Shown here: in pieces, positions 36,736-47,200 of the stretch | How positions within the stretch are numbered: position 1 is the stretch's first letter | Layout: each line of letters begins with the position of its first letter | Source: Scybalomonas sp905214925 | Lineage (GTDB): Bacteria > Bacillota > Clostridia > Lachnospirales > Lachnospiraceae | Direction: 5' to 3' | Assembly (NCBI GenBank): GCA_905214925.1 | Contig: CAJMOB010000021.1 | Coordinates: forward strand, 1 to 60,952 | Length of the DNA stretch: 60,952 nucleotides | Position numbers and translations under genes: made by a program | The notes under the pieces: generated by a model | Seen by the model: only the letters and a program-made list of their open reading frames with translations | What the model was told of the DNA's origin: nothing | Database searches by the model: none

Positions 36736-36747
36736 AAAGGAGGTAAT

Positions 36748-37176
36748 ATGTATTTTTTAAAAACGGAACACAGTTTTGATAGTGCTCATTTCTTGCAAGG
36801 ATACGATGGAAAGTGTAGAAACATACATGGTCATCGTTGGAGAGTTGTTGTAACCATTCAATCAGAATCATTAAAAGATTCCAAGCAAGAACGAGGAATG
36901 ATTCTTGATTTTGGAGATTTTAAACGCGATTTAAAAACAATGATCGATTTTTATGACCACGCTCTTCTTATTGAAAAAGGCAGTCTTTCGAACAAGTTAT
37001 ATGAAGCTTTGGTGGAAGAAAATTTTAAACTAATTGAACTACCATTCCGCCCAACAGCCGAAAATATGGCAAAGTTTTTTTATGATGAGCTCTGTAAACA
37101 ATATCGTGTGGATTTGGTGGAGGTCTATGAAACACCAAATAATTGTGCCAGCTATCGAGGTGATAACCATGAATAA
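36748..37176 (+). CDS. queD: 6-carboxy-5,6,7,8-tetrahydropterin synthase QueD
   Basis: Second step of preQ0/queuosine synthesis from dihydroneopterin triphosphate. 142 aa. Zinc ligands in FDSAHFLQG (His) and CRNIHGHRW (catalytic Cys, two His); ILDFGDFK and PTAENMAKFFYDEL are also family hallmarks. AAAGGAGG precedes the ATG. Overlaps queE by 8 nt. queC and queF, the remaining early genes, are not in the window. Confidence 0.95.
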   Translation: MYFLKTEHSFDSAHFLQGYDGKCRNIHGHRWRVVVTIQSESLKDSKQERGMILDFGDFKRDLKTMIDFYDHALLIEKGSLSNKLYEALVEENFKLIELPFRPTAENMAKFFYDELCKQYRVDLVEVYETPNNCASYRGDNHE

Positions 37177-37831
37177 CTATCGCGTTGTTGAAAAATTTGT
37201 AAGCATTAACGGAGAAGGGCAATTTGCTGGTATGCTATCCGTTTTTATTCGTTTCGCTTTTTGTAACTTACGCTGTAGCTATTGTGATACTATGTATGCC
37301 AATGAATCATCCGCTTCCTATGAATGGCTAAGTGAAGAAGAAATCGTTGCTTATATTAAGGAACAACAAGTGGAACGGGTTACTTTAACAGGGGGAGAAC
37401 CATTGATCCAAAAACAGATTCATGCCCTTATCCAAAGACTTTTATCAGAAGGTTTTCTAGTGGAAATTGAGACCAATGGTTCTGTCGATCTAAAGCCTTT
37501 TTCCAGTCCTCTACGCCCCTATTTTACTTTAGATTACAAATTGCCAGCAAGCGATATGGAACCCCATATGAACTTAGAAAATTATGAGATAATAACGAAA
37601 CAAGATGTTGTGAAATTTGTAATCAGCAACCAATCGGATTTGGAAAAAGCCCATCAAATTATAAAACAATTTGATCTAATAGAAAAAACTCAAGTTTATT
37701 TTAGCTCTGTATTTTCTCAAATTTCTCCAAGTGAAATTGTAGATTATATGAGCCATCATCATTTAAACGGAATTCATTTCCAGCTACAAATGCATAAATT
37801 TATTTGGCCCCCAGAACAAAGAGGGGTATAA
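37169..37831 (+). CDS. queE: 7-carboxy-7-deazaguanine synthase QueE
   Basis: Radical-SAM enzyme converting carboxytetrahydropterin to carboxydeazaguanine. 220 aa from ATG 37169 (MNNYRVVEKFVSINGEG), which overlaps the queD stop; a longer frame from 37034 lies inside queD and is not used. Fe-S motif C-x3-C-x2-C in FCNLRCSYCD, GEGQFAG substrate segment, TLTGGEPLIQK (GGEP), DYKLPAS. The coupling to queD and the shared riboswitch support a queuosine role. Confidence 0.95.
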   Translation: MNNYRVVEKFVSINGEGQFAGMLSVFIRFAFCNLRCSYCDTMYANESSASYEWLSEEEIVAYIKEQQVERVTLTGGEPLIQKQIHALIQRLLSEGFLVEIETNGSVDLKPFSSPLRPYFTLDYKLPASDMEPHMNLENYEIITKQDVVKFVISNQSDLEKAHQIIKQFDLIEKTQVYFSSVFSQISPSEIVDYMSHHHLNGIHFQLQMHKFIWPPEQRGV

Positions 37832-37873
37832 AAAAAAGCTGTTGCACGAAATCTTTCGTACAGCAGCTTTTCT
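37831..37873. terminator. Bidirectional terminator queE/queA
   Basis: AAAAGCTG-TTG-CACGAAA (37837-37851 region) pairs with TTTCGTACAGCAGCTTTT; A-run and T-run on the two sides, between convergent genes. Confidence 0.85.
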
Positions 37874-37896
37874 GTTTACGAATGTAACATTTTGGA

Positions 37897-38922
37897 TTAC
37901 ATTAGGAACATTGCATCTCCAAAGGAAAAGAAACGATATCTTTCCTTAACCGCCTCTTCATAAGCCTTCATTACCTTTTCTTTTCCTGCCAATGCAGATA
38001 CTAACATTAACAATGTAGATTCTGGAAGATGGAAGTTTGTAATCAAACAATCGATACACTTAAATTGATAACCTGGATAAATAAAAATTTCTGTCCAACC
38101 GCTTGTCTCTTTTACAAATCCATTTTCATCTGCCACCGATTCTAATGTTCTTGTACTAGTCGTTCCAACAGAAATCACTCTTTTTCCCGCTTTCTTTGTC
38201 TCGTTAATCGTATCAGCAGCTTCTTTACTAATCATATAAAACTCAGAATGCATATGATGCTTTGTCACATCTTCCACTTTAACAGGACGAAATGTTCCAA
38301 GTCCAACGTGCAATGTAACCCTTGCAATTTTTACCCCTTTTTCTTCAATCTGCCTTAATAACTCAGGAGTAAAATGAAGTCCTGCTGTCGGCGCAGCAGC
38401 AGAACCAGCATGAGTTGCATAAACCGTTTGATAGCGATTTTTATCTTCTAACTGATGTGTAATATAAGGAGGTAATGGCATCTGTCCAAGTTCATCTAAT
38501 ACTTCTTCAAAAATTCCCGTGTAATAGAATTTGACAAGACGATTTCCTTCTTCTACAATATCCACGATCTCTCCGACTAACAGACCACCTCCAAAAGAAA
38601 TTCTTGTGCCAATTTTTGCTTTTTTCCCTGGTTTTACAAGAGTTTCCCAAATATCATCTTGTTTTCTCTTTAAAAGAAGTAATTCAATTTTTGCACCTGT
38701 TCCTTCTTTTTCACCAATTAAACGAGCAGGAATTACTTTTGTATCATTAATAACAAGGCAATCTCCTTCTTCTAAATACTCAATAATCTCCTTAAACACA
38801 TGGTGTTTGATTTCTCCTGTTTCTTTATCTAATACCATTAAACGAGAGCTAGAACGGTCTTCTAATGGATCTTGAGCAATTAATTCTTCTGGTAAATCAT
38901 AATAAAAATCTTGTGTCTTCAT
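37897..38922 (-). CDS. queA: S-adenosylmethionine:tRNA ribosyltransferase-isomerase
   Basis: Builds epoxyqueuosine on preQ1-modified tRNA from the ribosyl group of SAM. 341 aa, standard. Hallmarks: YDLPEELIAQDPLEDR at the N-terminus, LVINDTKVIPARLIG, AAPTAGLHFTPELL, HVGLGTFRPVKVEDV, GTTSTRTLES, TEIFIYPGYQFK, NFHLPESTLLMLVSA. It is convergent with queDE and not in their operon. Confidence 0.97.
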   Translation of the reverse strand: MKTQDFYYDLPEELIAQDPLEDRSSSRLMVLDKETGEIKHHVFKEIIEYLEEGDCLVINDTKVIPARLIGEKEGTGAKIELLLLKRKQDDIWETLVKPGKKAKIGTRISFGGGLLVGEIVDIVEEGNRLVKFYYTGIFEEVLDELGQMPLPPYITHQLEDKNRYQTVYATHAGSAAAPTAGLHFTPELLRQIEEKGVKIARVTLHVGLGTFRPVKVEDVTKHHMHSEFYMISKEAADTINETKKAGKRVISVGTTSTRTLESVADENGFVKETSGWTEIFIYPGYQFKCIDCLITNFHLPESTLLMLVSALAGKEKVMKAYEEAVKERYRFFSFGDAMFLM

Positions 38923-39038
38923 ATTGTTTCTTCACTCTTTCTTTTTTATTATAGGAAACCTGCATCTTTCCACATGATATCTTTTCATAGAAAGCTACTT
39001 TTATTCTTTCCCAGTTTTTGTACCTTTTCCATTTTACA

Positions 39039-40649
39039 TTATTTTTTTATAATTTCTACCCCTGTATAGTAATGTTTTATAATTTCTTTATAAGAATATC
39101 CTTCTTTTGCCATTCCTTTTGCTCCAGATTGGCTCATACCAACACCATGTCCATATCCCATTCCTGCAAAATAATAAGTGTCCGCTTTCGTCGGTGCCTC
39201 TTTTGGATAATTAGAAAGATTGTCCTTTCCCATCACAACAAATTGTTCCACGGAACTATCCTTTCCCGCTACCGTTCCATTAGCACTTAAAATCGAGCAA
39301 GAACTGATTCTCGTAGTCGTCGTTTTTCCACCCTTACTTAATATTGTTACTTGATCAGGAACTGTTTTTGAGGAAATTACTTTGTATTTTGCACTAGGAG
39401 CTCCAAAATAGTTTCGTACTGCTTCTTTCTCCAATGTAATAGACCCCTCTTTCCCTTTGATATCCAAAGTTCGTAAATAACCAGAATCCAAGCGTTCTCC
39501 TTCTTTTACACTAGTAATAGTACCAACACTCTTTCCTTTTGCACTTAACTTGCTTGCAATGTCTTCTTTTGTAAATGTCAAAATCCAAGGCTGCTTTTCA
39601 GGTTCTAATTCATATCGATCAGAGACTCCTCTTAAATATGGAACAACACCACTCCAAACATCTTCACTATTATTGGTAGCACCGCCACTTGTTGAAAAAA
39701 AAGTAGCATCAATAAGTTGTCCATTATAATAGATATACTCTTCTGACGTTTTATCTACCGCTTGATTTGTCGTCGTAACTTCCCCTTGATATCCTTTATA
39801 TACTTGGCTTGCTGTCGTATCATTTAATTGATAAGGATTGGATGCTTTAGAATCTCCTCCAACGCCTCCTTTATGTACTGCATACGTTCTAGCAACAACT
39901 GCTTGTGCCTTTAACGCCTCTTCTGGCCAAAGAGATGGCATTTCCGCTGGAACCACTCCATAGAGATAATCATCGATAGCTATTACATTAACAGCAGTAA
40001 CGGAATTCTTCCCATAAGAACCAATTTCTAAACGACCTCGATATTGTTTTGTTCCAATTGTCAGCACTTTATCTCCATCACTATTCGCCACAATTGGCGC
40101 TATTTGAGGATATCCATTCACACCATTTCCATCATAAACAATGGCTTGTTTACTTCCTTCCATTTTAACACGATAACCATTATCTCCTCCTAATGTTTCA
40201 AAAGAAATACCACTTCCTTTTACTTTTGTTATCACTTTTTTCAACTGTTCTTCGCTATTGCTCTCTCCAATTAAGATACGAATATCATCTTTTGCCATAA
40301 AGCCAACAACTGCCGTTATACCATATTTCTTTACTAAGGAAGAAACTGCTGTTTGTGCCGAAGTATATGTCTTATATTTCGTTGTACTTTTTGCATAATA
40401 TTTACTGGCTTTTGTAAAGCGATATCCCGTTTCACTTTCTAATGTAGCAATTTCATTATAAATATTCGATATACTATATCCAATGGATACTTTTTTATCC
40501 GATATTTGCAATTGACTCTTTTCTGCAAATTCGGTTATCAGTCCAATTCGCAACATCGTTTGTTGCTCGGCTGCAAAAACTCCAATAGGATATTGCAGTA
40601 AGGCCATCATCAAAATAAAAACGATTATTTTTTTATACCATCTTTGCAT
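39039..40649 (-). CDS. SpoIID/LytB domain protein, secreted
   Basis: 536 aa from ATG 40649 (AAAGGAG about 9 nt upstream; an in-frame start 10 codons earlier lacks one). Signal peptide (residues 1-26, IIVFILMMALLQYPIGVFAAEQQ), an N-terminal region of about 190 residues including a SPOR-like part, then a SpoIID domain: IDDYLYGVVPAEMPSLWPEEALKAQAVVARTYAV, TASQVYKGY, TFFSTSGGATNNSEDVW, and MGYGHGVGMSQSGAKGMAKEGY near the end. SpoIID is a lytic transglycosylase-like peptidoglycan hydrolase needed for engulfment; many LytB-like relatives exist in Clostridia. A second member lies at 54037-55431. Which of the two is the sporulation enzyme cannot be told. Confidence 0.9.
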   Translation of the reverse strand: MQRWYKKIIVFILMMALLQYPIGVFAAEQQTMLRIGLITEFAEKSQLQISDKKVSIGYSISNIYNEIATLESETGYRFTKASKYYAKSTTKYKTYTSAQTAVSSLVKKYGITAVVGFMAKDDIRILIGESNSEEQLKKVITKVKGSGISFETLGGDNGYRVKMEGSKQAIVYDGNGVNGYPQIAPIVANSDGDKVLTIGTKQYRGRLEIGSYGKNSVTAVNVIAIDDYLYGVVPAEMPSLWPEEALKAQAVVARTYAVHKGGVGGDSKASNPYQLNDTTASQVYKGYQGEVTTTNQAVDKTSEEYIYYNGQLIDATFFSTSGGATNNSEDVWSGVVPYLRGVSDRYELEPEKQPWILTFTKEDIASKLSAKGKSVGTITSVKEGERLDSGYLRTLDIKGKEGSITLEKEAVRNYFGAPSAKYKVISSKTVPDQVTILSKGGKTTTTRISSCSILSANGTVAGKDSSVEQFVVMGKDNLSNYPKEAPTKADTYYFAGMGYGHGVGMSQSGAKGMAKEGYSYKEIIKHYYTGVEIIKK

Positions 40650-40671
40650 CTTTTCTTCTCCTTTCCTATCA

Positions 40672-40873
40672 AAGAACAAAGTGTGCGTTGCACACTCTTT
40701 CCGACTTTAAGTCACTTCTAGCAATGCACACTTTGTCGCGCGGGAGCAGTTTACGAAGCAAACACTTCTTATCTGCAAGCTGCGCATTATTGCACATAGT
40801 GCTTTTTTATTTCATAGAAAACCGATACTTTCATACATTAATGCAACAAGGTGTTTCCTATGAAATAAAAAAG
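40672..40873 (+). repeat. Dispersed intergenic repeat, copy B
   Basis: Starts near AAAGTGTGCGTTGCACACT (a small palindrome), shares the exact 22-nt core and further blocks with copy A, contains CTGCGCATT and TGCACATAGTGCTTTTTTAT (shared with copy C), and ends with the long hairpin ATTTCATAGAAAAC ... TTTCCTATGAAAT then A6. Located between coaX and the SpoIID-like gene. Confidence 0.85.
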
Positions 40874-40961
40874 GCAGTTAGATCGGAAGTCTTCTCTCTC
40901 TTCTATCCACCTGCCTTATTCATTTATTGGAAGACAACAAGGAAATCGTTATCGTTCCCGT

Positions 40962-41732
40962 TTAGTTTCCTATATTTTTCTTATACAGCAACAATAGTCC
41001 TTTTAATAACAAGTCATTATCATAAATGATCGTTCTCTTACAGTAAGGAATAACACATTTAGAAAGTCCTCCTGTTGCTATCACGGTTGCCTTCTGCCCT
41101 AATTCTTCCTCAATGCGGTCAATCATACCATCAATCATGGCCGCATTCCCATGAATCATACCACTTTTCATACAATCGACTGTATTTTTACCTATCACAC
41201 GCTTTGGCGCTTCAAAACTAATATATGGTAATTGAGAGGCTCTGCTTGAAAGTGCTTCTTCTGATACTTTCATTCCTGGATAAATAATTCCACCAATATA
41301 ATTGCGATTTTTATCAACGACAGAACACGTTGTTGCTGTTCCCATATCAAAAATAATTAATGGTGGTTGATACTCATTAAGAGCAGCAACGGCATCTACA
41401 ACAAGATCCGCCCCTAGCTGTCCAGGATTGTCCATCAAAATATTAAGCCCCGTTTTAATGCCAGGTCCTACTACCAATGGTCGATGTCCTGTCACTTTAT
41501 AAATCGCCTCTTTTAAATTATTGGTAAGCGGTGGTACAACAGATGAAATAATCGCCCCTTCCACTTTCTCAATATCAATTTTATAAATATCAAATAATAT
41601 TTTAAAATTAATGGCATATTCATCCATTGTTTTCTCTCTATCAGATGCAAGTCTTCCTTCAAACACGATTTTTTCATCTTCGATACATCCGACAACAATA
41701 TTTGTATTTCCTACATCCAGTGCTAATATCAT
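40962..41732 (-). CDS. coaX: Type III pantothenate kinase
   Basis: First step of CoA synthesis from pantothenate. 256 aa from ATG 41732 (MILALDVGNTN; GAGG is about 11 nt upstream); a longer frame adds 12 unlikely residues. DVGNTN is the ATP-binding motif of the ASKHA fold; GPGIKTGLN and GADLVVDAVAA, IIFDMGTATT and GGIIYPGMKVS complete the CoaX pattern. Divergent from coaBC, which lies about 200 bp away. Confidence 0.96.
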   Translation of the reverse strand: MILALDVGNTNIVVGCIEDEKIVFEGRLASDREKTMDEYAINFKILFDIYKIDIEKVEGAIISSVVPPLTNNLKEAIYKVTGHRPLVVGPGIKTGLNILMDNPGQLGADLVVDAVAALNEYQPPLIIFDMGTATTCSVVDKNRNYIGGIIYPGMKVSEEALSSRASQLPYISFEAPKRVIGKNTVDCMKSGMIHGNAAMIDGMIDRIEEELGQKATVIATGGLSKCVIPYCKRTIIYDNDLLLKGLLLLYKKNIGN

Positions 41733-41928
41733 CTTTTCTCTATACCTCAATCCGTATTGTATTACCATTTTTTATTTTGGCATAATGTTACAAATATTGT
41801 ACATTTTTTTTAATAATAAATCAAGTTAAAGATAAAAATTTAACAATGTACTTTTTATAAGGAATTTGTTATAATTATGACATTATAAAATTTTATTACG
41901 CATTTTTACCACGGAGGTTTTAAATACA

Positions 41929-43128
41929 ATGTTAAAAGGAAAAACAGTTCTTTTAGGTGTAACTGGCGGAATTGCCGCTTATAAAATTGCAAATTTAGCA
42001 AGTATGCTCGTAAAACAGCACGCAGATGTTCATGTGTTAATGACACAAAATGCCACAAATTTTATTAACCCAATCGCTTTTGAAACATTAACAAACCATA
42101 AATGTTTAGTGGATACTTTTGATCGAAATTTTCAGTTTAGTGTGGAACACGTTTCCATTGCTAAGTTAGCCGATGTTGTACTCATCGCCCCTGCTACCGC
42201 AAATGTAATCGGAAAAATTGCCCATGGTATTGCTGATGATATGCTTACAACAACCGTTATGGCTTGTACTTGCCCTAAAATTTTTGCTCCAGCTATGAAT
42301 ACCAATATGTATTTGAATCCAATTGTGCAAGACAATTTAAAAACATTAAAGCACTATGGCTATGAAGTAATTGAACCAGATAATGGATTTTTAGCTTGTG
42401 GAGATATTGGAGCAGGTAAAATGCCATCTGAACAAGTTTTATTTGACTATATTTTAAAAGCCATTGCTTGTGAAAAAGATCTTGCTGGAAAAAATATTCT
42501 TGTCACTGCTGGCGCTACAAAAGAAGCCATCGATCCAGTTCGCTATATTACAAACCATTCCTCTGGAAAAATGGGATATGCTATTGCAAAAGCAGCAATG
42601 CTTCGTGGTGCCAATGTGACACTTGTTACTGGAGAAACAGCGTTAACACCTCCTCCATTTGTCCATGTCGTATCAGCCATTAGCGCGAACGATATGTTCG
42701 AAGCGGTAACAACAAGACAAGCCGAACAAGATATTATTATTAAAGCTGCTGCTGTTGCGGACTATTCACCAAGTACCATAGCTGACCATAAAATAAAAAA
42801 AGGAGAAGGGGATATGTCCATTCCTCTCATCCGTACAAAAGATATTTTAGCTTATCTTGGCGAACACAAAAAATCCGATCAATTTTTATGTGGATTTTCT
42901 ATGGAAACAGAAAATGTGTTAGAAAACTCCCGTAAAAAATTAGAGAAAAAGAATCTAGACTTAATCGCTGCAAACTGCTTAAAAACAGAAGGTGCAGGTT
43001 TTAAAGGGGATACAAATGTTTTGACTTTCATTTCAAAAGACGAAGAAGTAACTCTTGAAAAAATGAGCAAAGAAGAATGTGCCCATAAACTTCTCGATCA
43101 GATCATCAAAATGTCATCAAACAAATAA
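41929..43128 (+). CDS. coaBC: Bifunctional phosphopantothenoylcysteine decarboxylase/synthetase
   Basis: Two steps of CoA synthesis. 399 aa. CoaC half (1-180): LLGVTGGIAAYKIANL, flavoprotein His in FSVEHVSIAKLADVVLIAPATANVIGK, APAMNTNMYLNP, LACGDIGAGKMPS with the active Cys. CoaB half (186-399): VTAGATKEAIDPVRYITNHSSGKMG, RGANVTLVTG, IIKAAAVADYSP, KIKKGEGD. ACGGAGG precedes ATG. Paired divergently with coaX, giving a CoA mini-locus. Confidence 0.97.
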   Translation: MLKGKTVLLGVTGGIAAYKIANLASMLVKQHADVHVLMTQNATNFINPIAFETLTNHKCLVDTFDRNFQFSVEHVSIAKLADVVLIAPATANVIGKIAHGIADDMLTTTVMACTCPKIFAPAMNTNMYLNPIVQDNLKTLKHYGYEVIEPDNGFLACGDIGAGKMPSEQVLFDYILKAIACEKDLAGKNILVTAGATKEAIDPVRYITNHSSGKMGYAIAKAAMLRGANVTLVTGETALTPPPFVHVVSAISANDMFEAVTTRQAEQDIIIKAAAVADYSPSTIADHKIKKGEGDMSIPLIRTKDILAYLGEHKKSDQFLCGFSMETENVLENSRKKLEKKNLDLIAANCLKTEGAGFKGDTNVLTFISKDEEVTLEKMSKEECAHKLLDQIIKMSSNK

Positions 43129-43140
43129 AAATGCAGATAA

Positions 43141-43217
43141 AAAATGGCTGTTGTTATAAGGATTTTTATTACTGCTCTTTTTCTGAGAGAACAGTTCCTT
43201 TTCCAACAGCCATTTTA
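43141..43217 (+). terminator. Terminator after coaBC
   Basis: AAAATGGCTGTTG (43141-43153) pairs with CAACAGCCATTTTA (43204-43217) around a long structured loop. Confidence 0.7.
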
Positions 43218-43255
43218 TCAGATAAAATTTCTACCAATATACATCGGAAGCTCCT

Positions 43256-43651
43256 TTACCTTGGTGCAAGATAAGAAAATTCAGGCAAATTTCTTAGCAC
43301 TCCAAAAATAACAAATCCAATTACCATGCACCACAATAAAATACCTTCTTGTTTCTTATTGATCTTTCCATACTTTTTTATTTCAATAATAGATTTTATC
43401 CCTATGAAAAGTAAAATAGGAATACAAATCATAATCATCTGATTGGCGTAAAATGCAGATTTTATATTTCCTTTTAATAAAGCAAGACACATTCTTGATA
43501 CACCACATCCAGGACAATAAAATCCTGTTATTTTATAAAAAAGGCACGGAATGGCATATCCTGTTTTTTGAACAAAAAAGGCATATCCTAGTCCGATTAT
43601 GCTGACTAGAACTGCCCTTTTTATTCCATTTAATATTGAACTCTGTTCCAT
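43256..43651 (-). CDS. DUF2752 membrane protein
   Basis: 131 aa with about three membrane helices (VLVSIIGLGYAFFV; MIMICIPILLFIGI; EGILLWCMVIGFVIFGVL). ITGFYCPGCGVSRMCLALLKGN is the DUF2752 signature, with two conserved Cys that might bind metal or form a disulfide. Its start overlaps the end of the DUF4234 gene by 22 nt, an indication of translational coupling. Function unknown. Confidence 0.85.
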   Translation of the reverse strand: MEQSSILNGIKRAVLVSIIGLGYAFFVQKTGYAIPCLFYKITGFYCPGCGVSRMCLALLKGNIKSAFYANQMIMICIPILLFIGIKSIIEIKKYGKINKKQEGILLWCMVIGFVIFGVLRNLPEFSYLAPR

Positions 43652-43998
43652 GAAGAATCTCCATCAAGCAATTGATTCACTTCATTTTGCATTAATACTA
43701 ATCCAATTAATGGGAAAATCAGCTGAAGAATTAAATATAAAATTCCACTATTGCTCGAAGTTCTTCCTCTCTTTTGTTTTGCAATATCAATCTTTTCTCC
43801 CATTTGATATGCCCAGTAGAGACCATAAATATTGCAAGTGATAATCGTTAATAATAATGCTAAAATCCCTGATGCATAATTTGGATTTTCTGATAGCTCA
43901 TTGGCATCATCGGTTACACAAACAATCCAATAAAGCTCATAAATCCCACAAGTAATAATCGAAAAAATAATACAAAGAGCTAAATTTCTCTGTCTCAT
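43630..43998 (-). CDS. DUF4234 membrane protein
   Basis: 122 aa with three predicted membrane segments (LALCIIFSIITCGIYELYWIV; GILALLLTIITCNIYGLYWAY; LQLIFPLIGLVLMQ). The repeated motif I-I-T-C-x-I-Y-x-L-Y-W in helices 1 and 2 is typical of DUF4234 and points to an internal duplication. Coupled to the DUF2752 gene. Function unknown. Confidence 0.85.
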   Translation of the reverse strand: MRQRNLALCIIFSIITCGIYELYWIVCVTDDANELSENPNYASGILALLLTIITCNIYGLYWAYQMGEKIDIAKQKRGRTSSNSGILYLILQLIFPLIGLVLMQNEVNQLLDGDSSWNRVQY

Positions 43999-44094
43999 CG
44001 CTTTTCTCCTCTCCTTTTTCTTTTGTTAAATTCTAAATTTAACTATCTTTATTTTATAATTTTATCATATTTTATACGATTTCACAATATTATT

Positions 44095-44215
44095 CCACAC
44101 TTTGCCGCCCACGAACCGTTTACATAATTAAACCTTTTTATCTGTATACACTAAAAGGCTTACTTCGTAAGTTTCTCATATTCGCAGGCGGCGTAGCACT
44201 TTTACCTAACACACA
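44095..44215 (+). repeat. Dispersed intergenic repeat, partial copy D
   Basis: CACTTTGCCGCCCACGAACCGTTTAC resembles the core of copy A (CACTTTGCCGCGCGGTCCCAGTTTAC, a few changes), then diverges; TTACTTCGTAAGTTTCTCATA and GGCGTAGCACTTTTA echo other copies. It lies between the DUF4234 gene and the multicopper oxidase. A short CA tract follows. Confidence 0.5.
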
Positions 44216-44224
44216 CACACCGAT

Positions 44225-47200
44225 TTATTTTCTACTCAAACATTCTAACGCCCTTTTACAAACTTGATTACATTTTCCTCGAATTCCTTGTTTTAAGACT
44301 CTAAAAATTCCCCACATTCCTGATTCTACATCCCATTTTAGACTTCCCGAACGGTATAGATAATCGCCTGGACAAGAAGCTCCCTCTTTTAAATCCAGAT
44401 TAAACGTATTTCCAATGCTAATGGCTCCTTGCATAGAATGTGCTTTTCCTTCGGACTCTACTTCCCTTATCTTGTTCCACTCATGACCATGAATACAAAA
44501 ACCTACATTTCTTGGCTTATCTGCTGGCATCATAGCTCTAAATATCACTCTTTCCCCTGTATAGGCTTTAAAAATAGGAGTCGCTGGATCCCCATGAATC
44601 TTACTACTAAATATTTTTGAAATTCTATGATCGCGTTTTAATCGATTTGCAAATCGCTCGGAACGATAATTATATCCCTTTTCTCCTGTATCTTCTGCAT
44701 CTACTTCCTCATCTTCTTCTCCTCTTGCCGTTTGTATTAACTTCCCATCCTTATCAAGCATACGAATTCCATTTTGAATAAATAAAACACATTCTCGGAA
44801 CGTTTCCGTTCCTGGCGCAACAATGACAGCTTCTTCATCATAACTACCTTTTGCTAAGGAAAAGTTTTTATACCATCTAGCTCCTGCTGGCTCAATTACA
44901 ATTGCTCCAAATAATCCATGATAACGATGATTTCTCATATCTCCAAATGATTGAATCAAACAACATCCATATTCTTGATTGGCATACCATAAATATTTTT
45001 TACTTTCTCCAACACCAACCGTTTGTTCCTGACTGTTATATCCAATATTAATTCCAGAATCACTAATTGGATCGTAGTGTAGAAACTGAGGATTTAACGA
45101 TACTCGCATAGAAGGTGTATGCTTCTTATCCAATGGAACTCTTGGATAATCATAATACGGAATTGGTCTTGACGGATCAAAGAAATTATGAAGTGTCACT
45201 TCAATCCACTCTCCTGCATTGGCACGTAAAATAAGCGGTTTTGGATTATAGTTTCCACATAACGCTTGATCCACATCTTCTAATGGTACAAACATAAGGC
45301 CATCTGGGTCATGATCTCCATATCCATTATATTCCACCTTTTTTTGGATAGCTGCAATTTCATATTTTCGAATTTTGGAATGATTGTTTGGACATGGTGA
45401 CAAGGATGCTATGCGTTTTATCCCTTTACACAAAGGTTTCAAACATTCTCTTTCTTCCTTATATACTCTTATAATTCCCCAAAGCCCTAACCATGCATCA
45501 TCGATTCCTCCAAAATAATATAAATAATCCCCTGCACCATAGGATTTCTCAATCCGAATATTAAATGCTTCCGAAATTCCAATAGTTTGTGATGCTACTT
45601 CTAATGACTTATTGTCTTCGATTTCTTTTTTCCATGACATTCCTGTTAAGTTAAAACTATGCTGTTCTTCATGGGCACCATCCAAAAGACGAATGACCAT
45701 CTCATCTTCTGGATAAGTTTCCAAAATAGGCGTCGATGGATCCCCATGAACAAGCGAACTGAAAATATAGGCAGGGTCATCGTGCTCTTTTAAACGCTCT
45801 CTCATTGGCTCTGACCGATAATTAATTCCCATCACTCCTGGATCGTCATGAGAACCCATTACTTCTGGTGGATTTAATGGTTGATTGTTTTTATCAAACA
45901 ACAAGGCGAAATCATGCACAAATAGTGCAAATTCTCGGAACGATGTTCCATCTTTTTTCTTAATCACTGCCTTTGTTCCATATTTTAAAGGTTCTCCCGT
46001 TTTCACATCATGAAAAGTAGCTCCTGCTTCCTCCACAATAAGAGCTCCAAATACTCCATGTTGTTGATGGGAATTTGCAAATAGATGGTCATGGAAAAAT
46101 ACAGTTTTTAACTCAGTATTTGCAAAAAATCGTTCGATCAATGTTTCATATTGCCTTGCTCCTGCAATATTATTCCATCCATTGGCCGATCCATCGGATA
46201 CAATCGTATCAAACTTTACTAAATGAATATGATATCCTACAATATCGGTCTTGGTGCGCATTTGAAATGGGCTTTCTTCTAAATATTCAGGCAATAAGTT
46301 GGTCATTCTAATTTCGATACAGTCACCTGCATTAGCCCGAATCACAAGCGGTTCTACTTGAATCTCTTCTTTTTCCACTTTTTCAATATAGCTTTCTAAT
46401 CCTCCGTGTCGTTCTAATTCCTCTTTTAACACAAAAAATCTTCCTTGTGGATCGTGCCATCCATATTTATTATAAGTGACTTTTGCTTGAACAACTGCCA
46501 GTTCAAATACCTTTACCGATGTTTCCTTTTCCATACAATCTTCTTTTATACTTTCCTCTTGTTGATCCACATGGCAAGGACAAGTGTCGGTATAAAGGGC
46601 TCCTGGTTGAAAATGTGTTACAAAATTTTCTCTCTCTAAATCTGTCGGCTCTATTTTATTACTTCCATCTTCATTTAAAATGCCTAATGGTGGTTGTAAT
46701 GGACGCTCTCCAAATGTTCCATTAATAAAATTTGGATACCCTGGATGTTTATCATCTTTTTTCGGTGGTGCTTTTCGATCTTTTAATGGTATTAATGCTG
46801 GAATTTTTGTTCCATCTGGCAATGTACCATTTCCATCTTCTAGTTTGTCATAAATTCTCCAAAGCGTCCACATTCCTTCATGAAAGTGTGGATATAGATG
46901 GCAATGAAAAATAGCATCCCCTATCATACCATTTAAACTTCCTGCCCCATGTAAAATATCAAGGGTGTAACATTCTTGTGGGCTAATGGAAATGGAATCG
47001 ATAATAGTTGAATTTTGATTGTCTCCATCCAATCTCCATTGATGATTGTGAAGATGAAAGACATGGGTTTCTTTGACTCCTCCATGAATCAATCGTATTT
47101 TTGCTGGATCTCCAACATAGGCTTTTAAAATCGGAGGTGCTGGATCTCCATAGACCCATGAACTCATAGAAATATCTTCTGCCATATCTCCTTCTTCTTC

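Noticed and set aside
44206..44220. Short CA dinucleotide tract
   Set aside because: Only six units; too short to treat as a repeat feature or phase-variation site.
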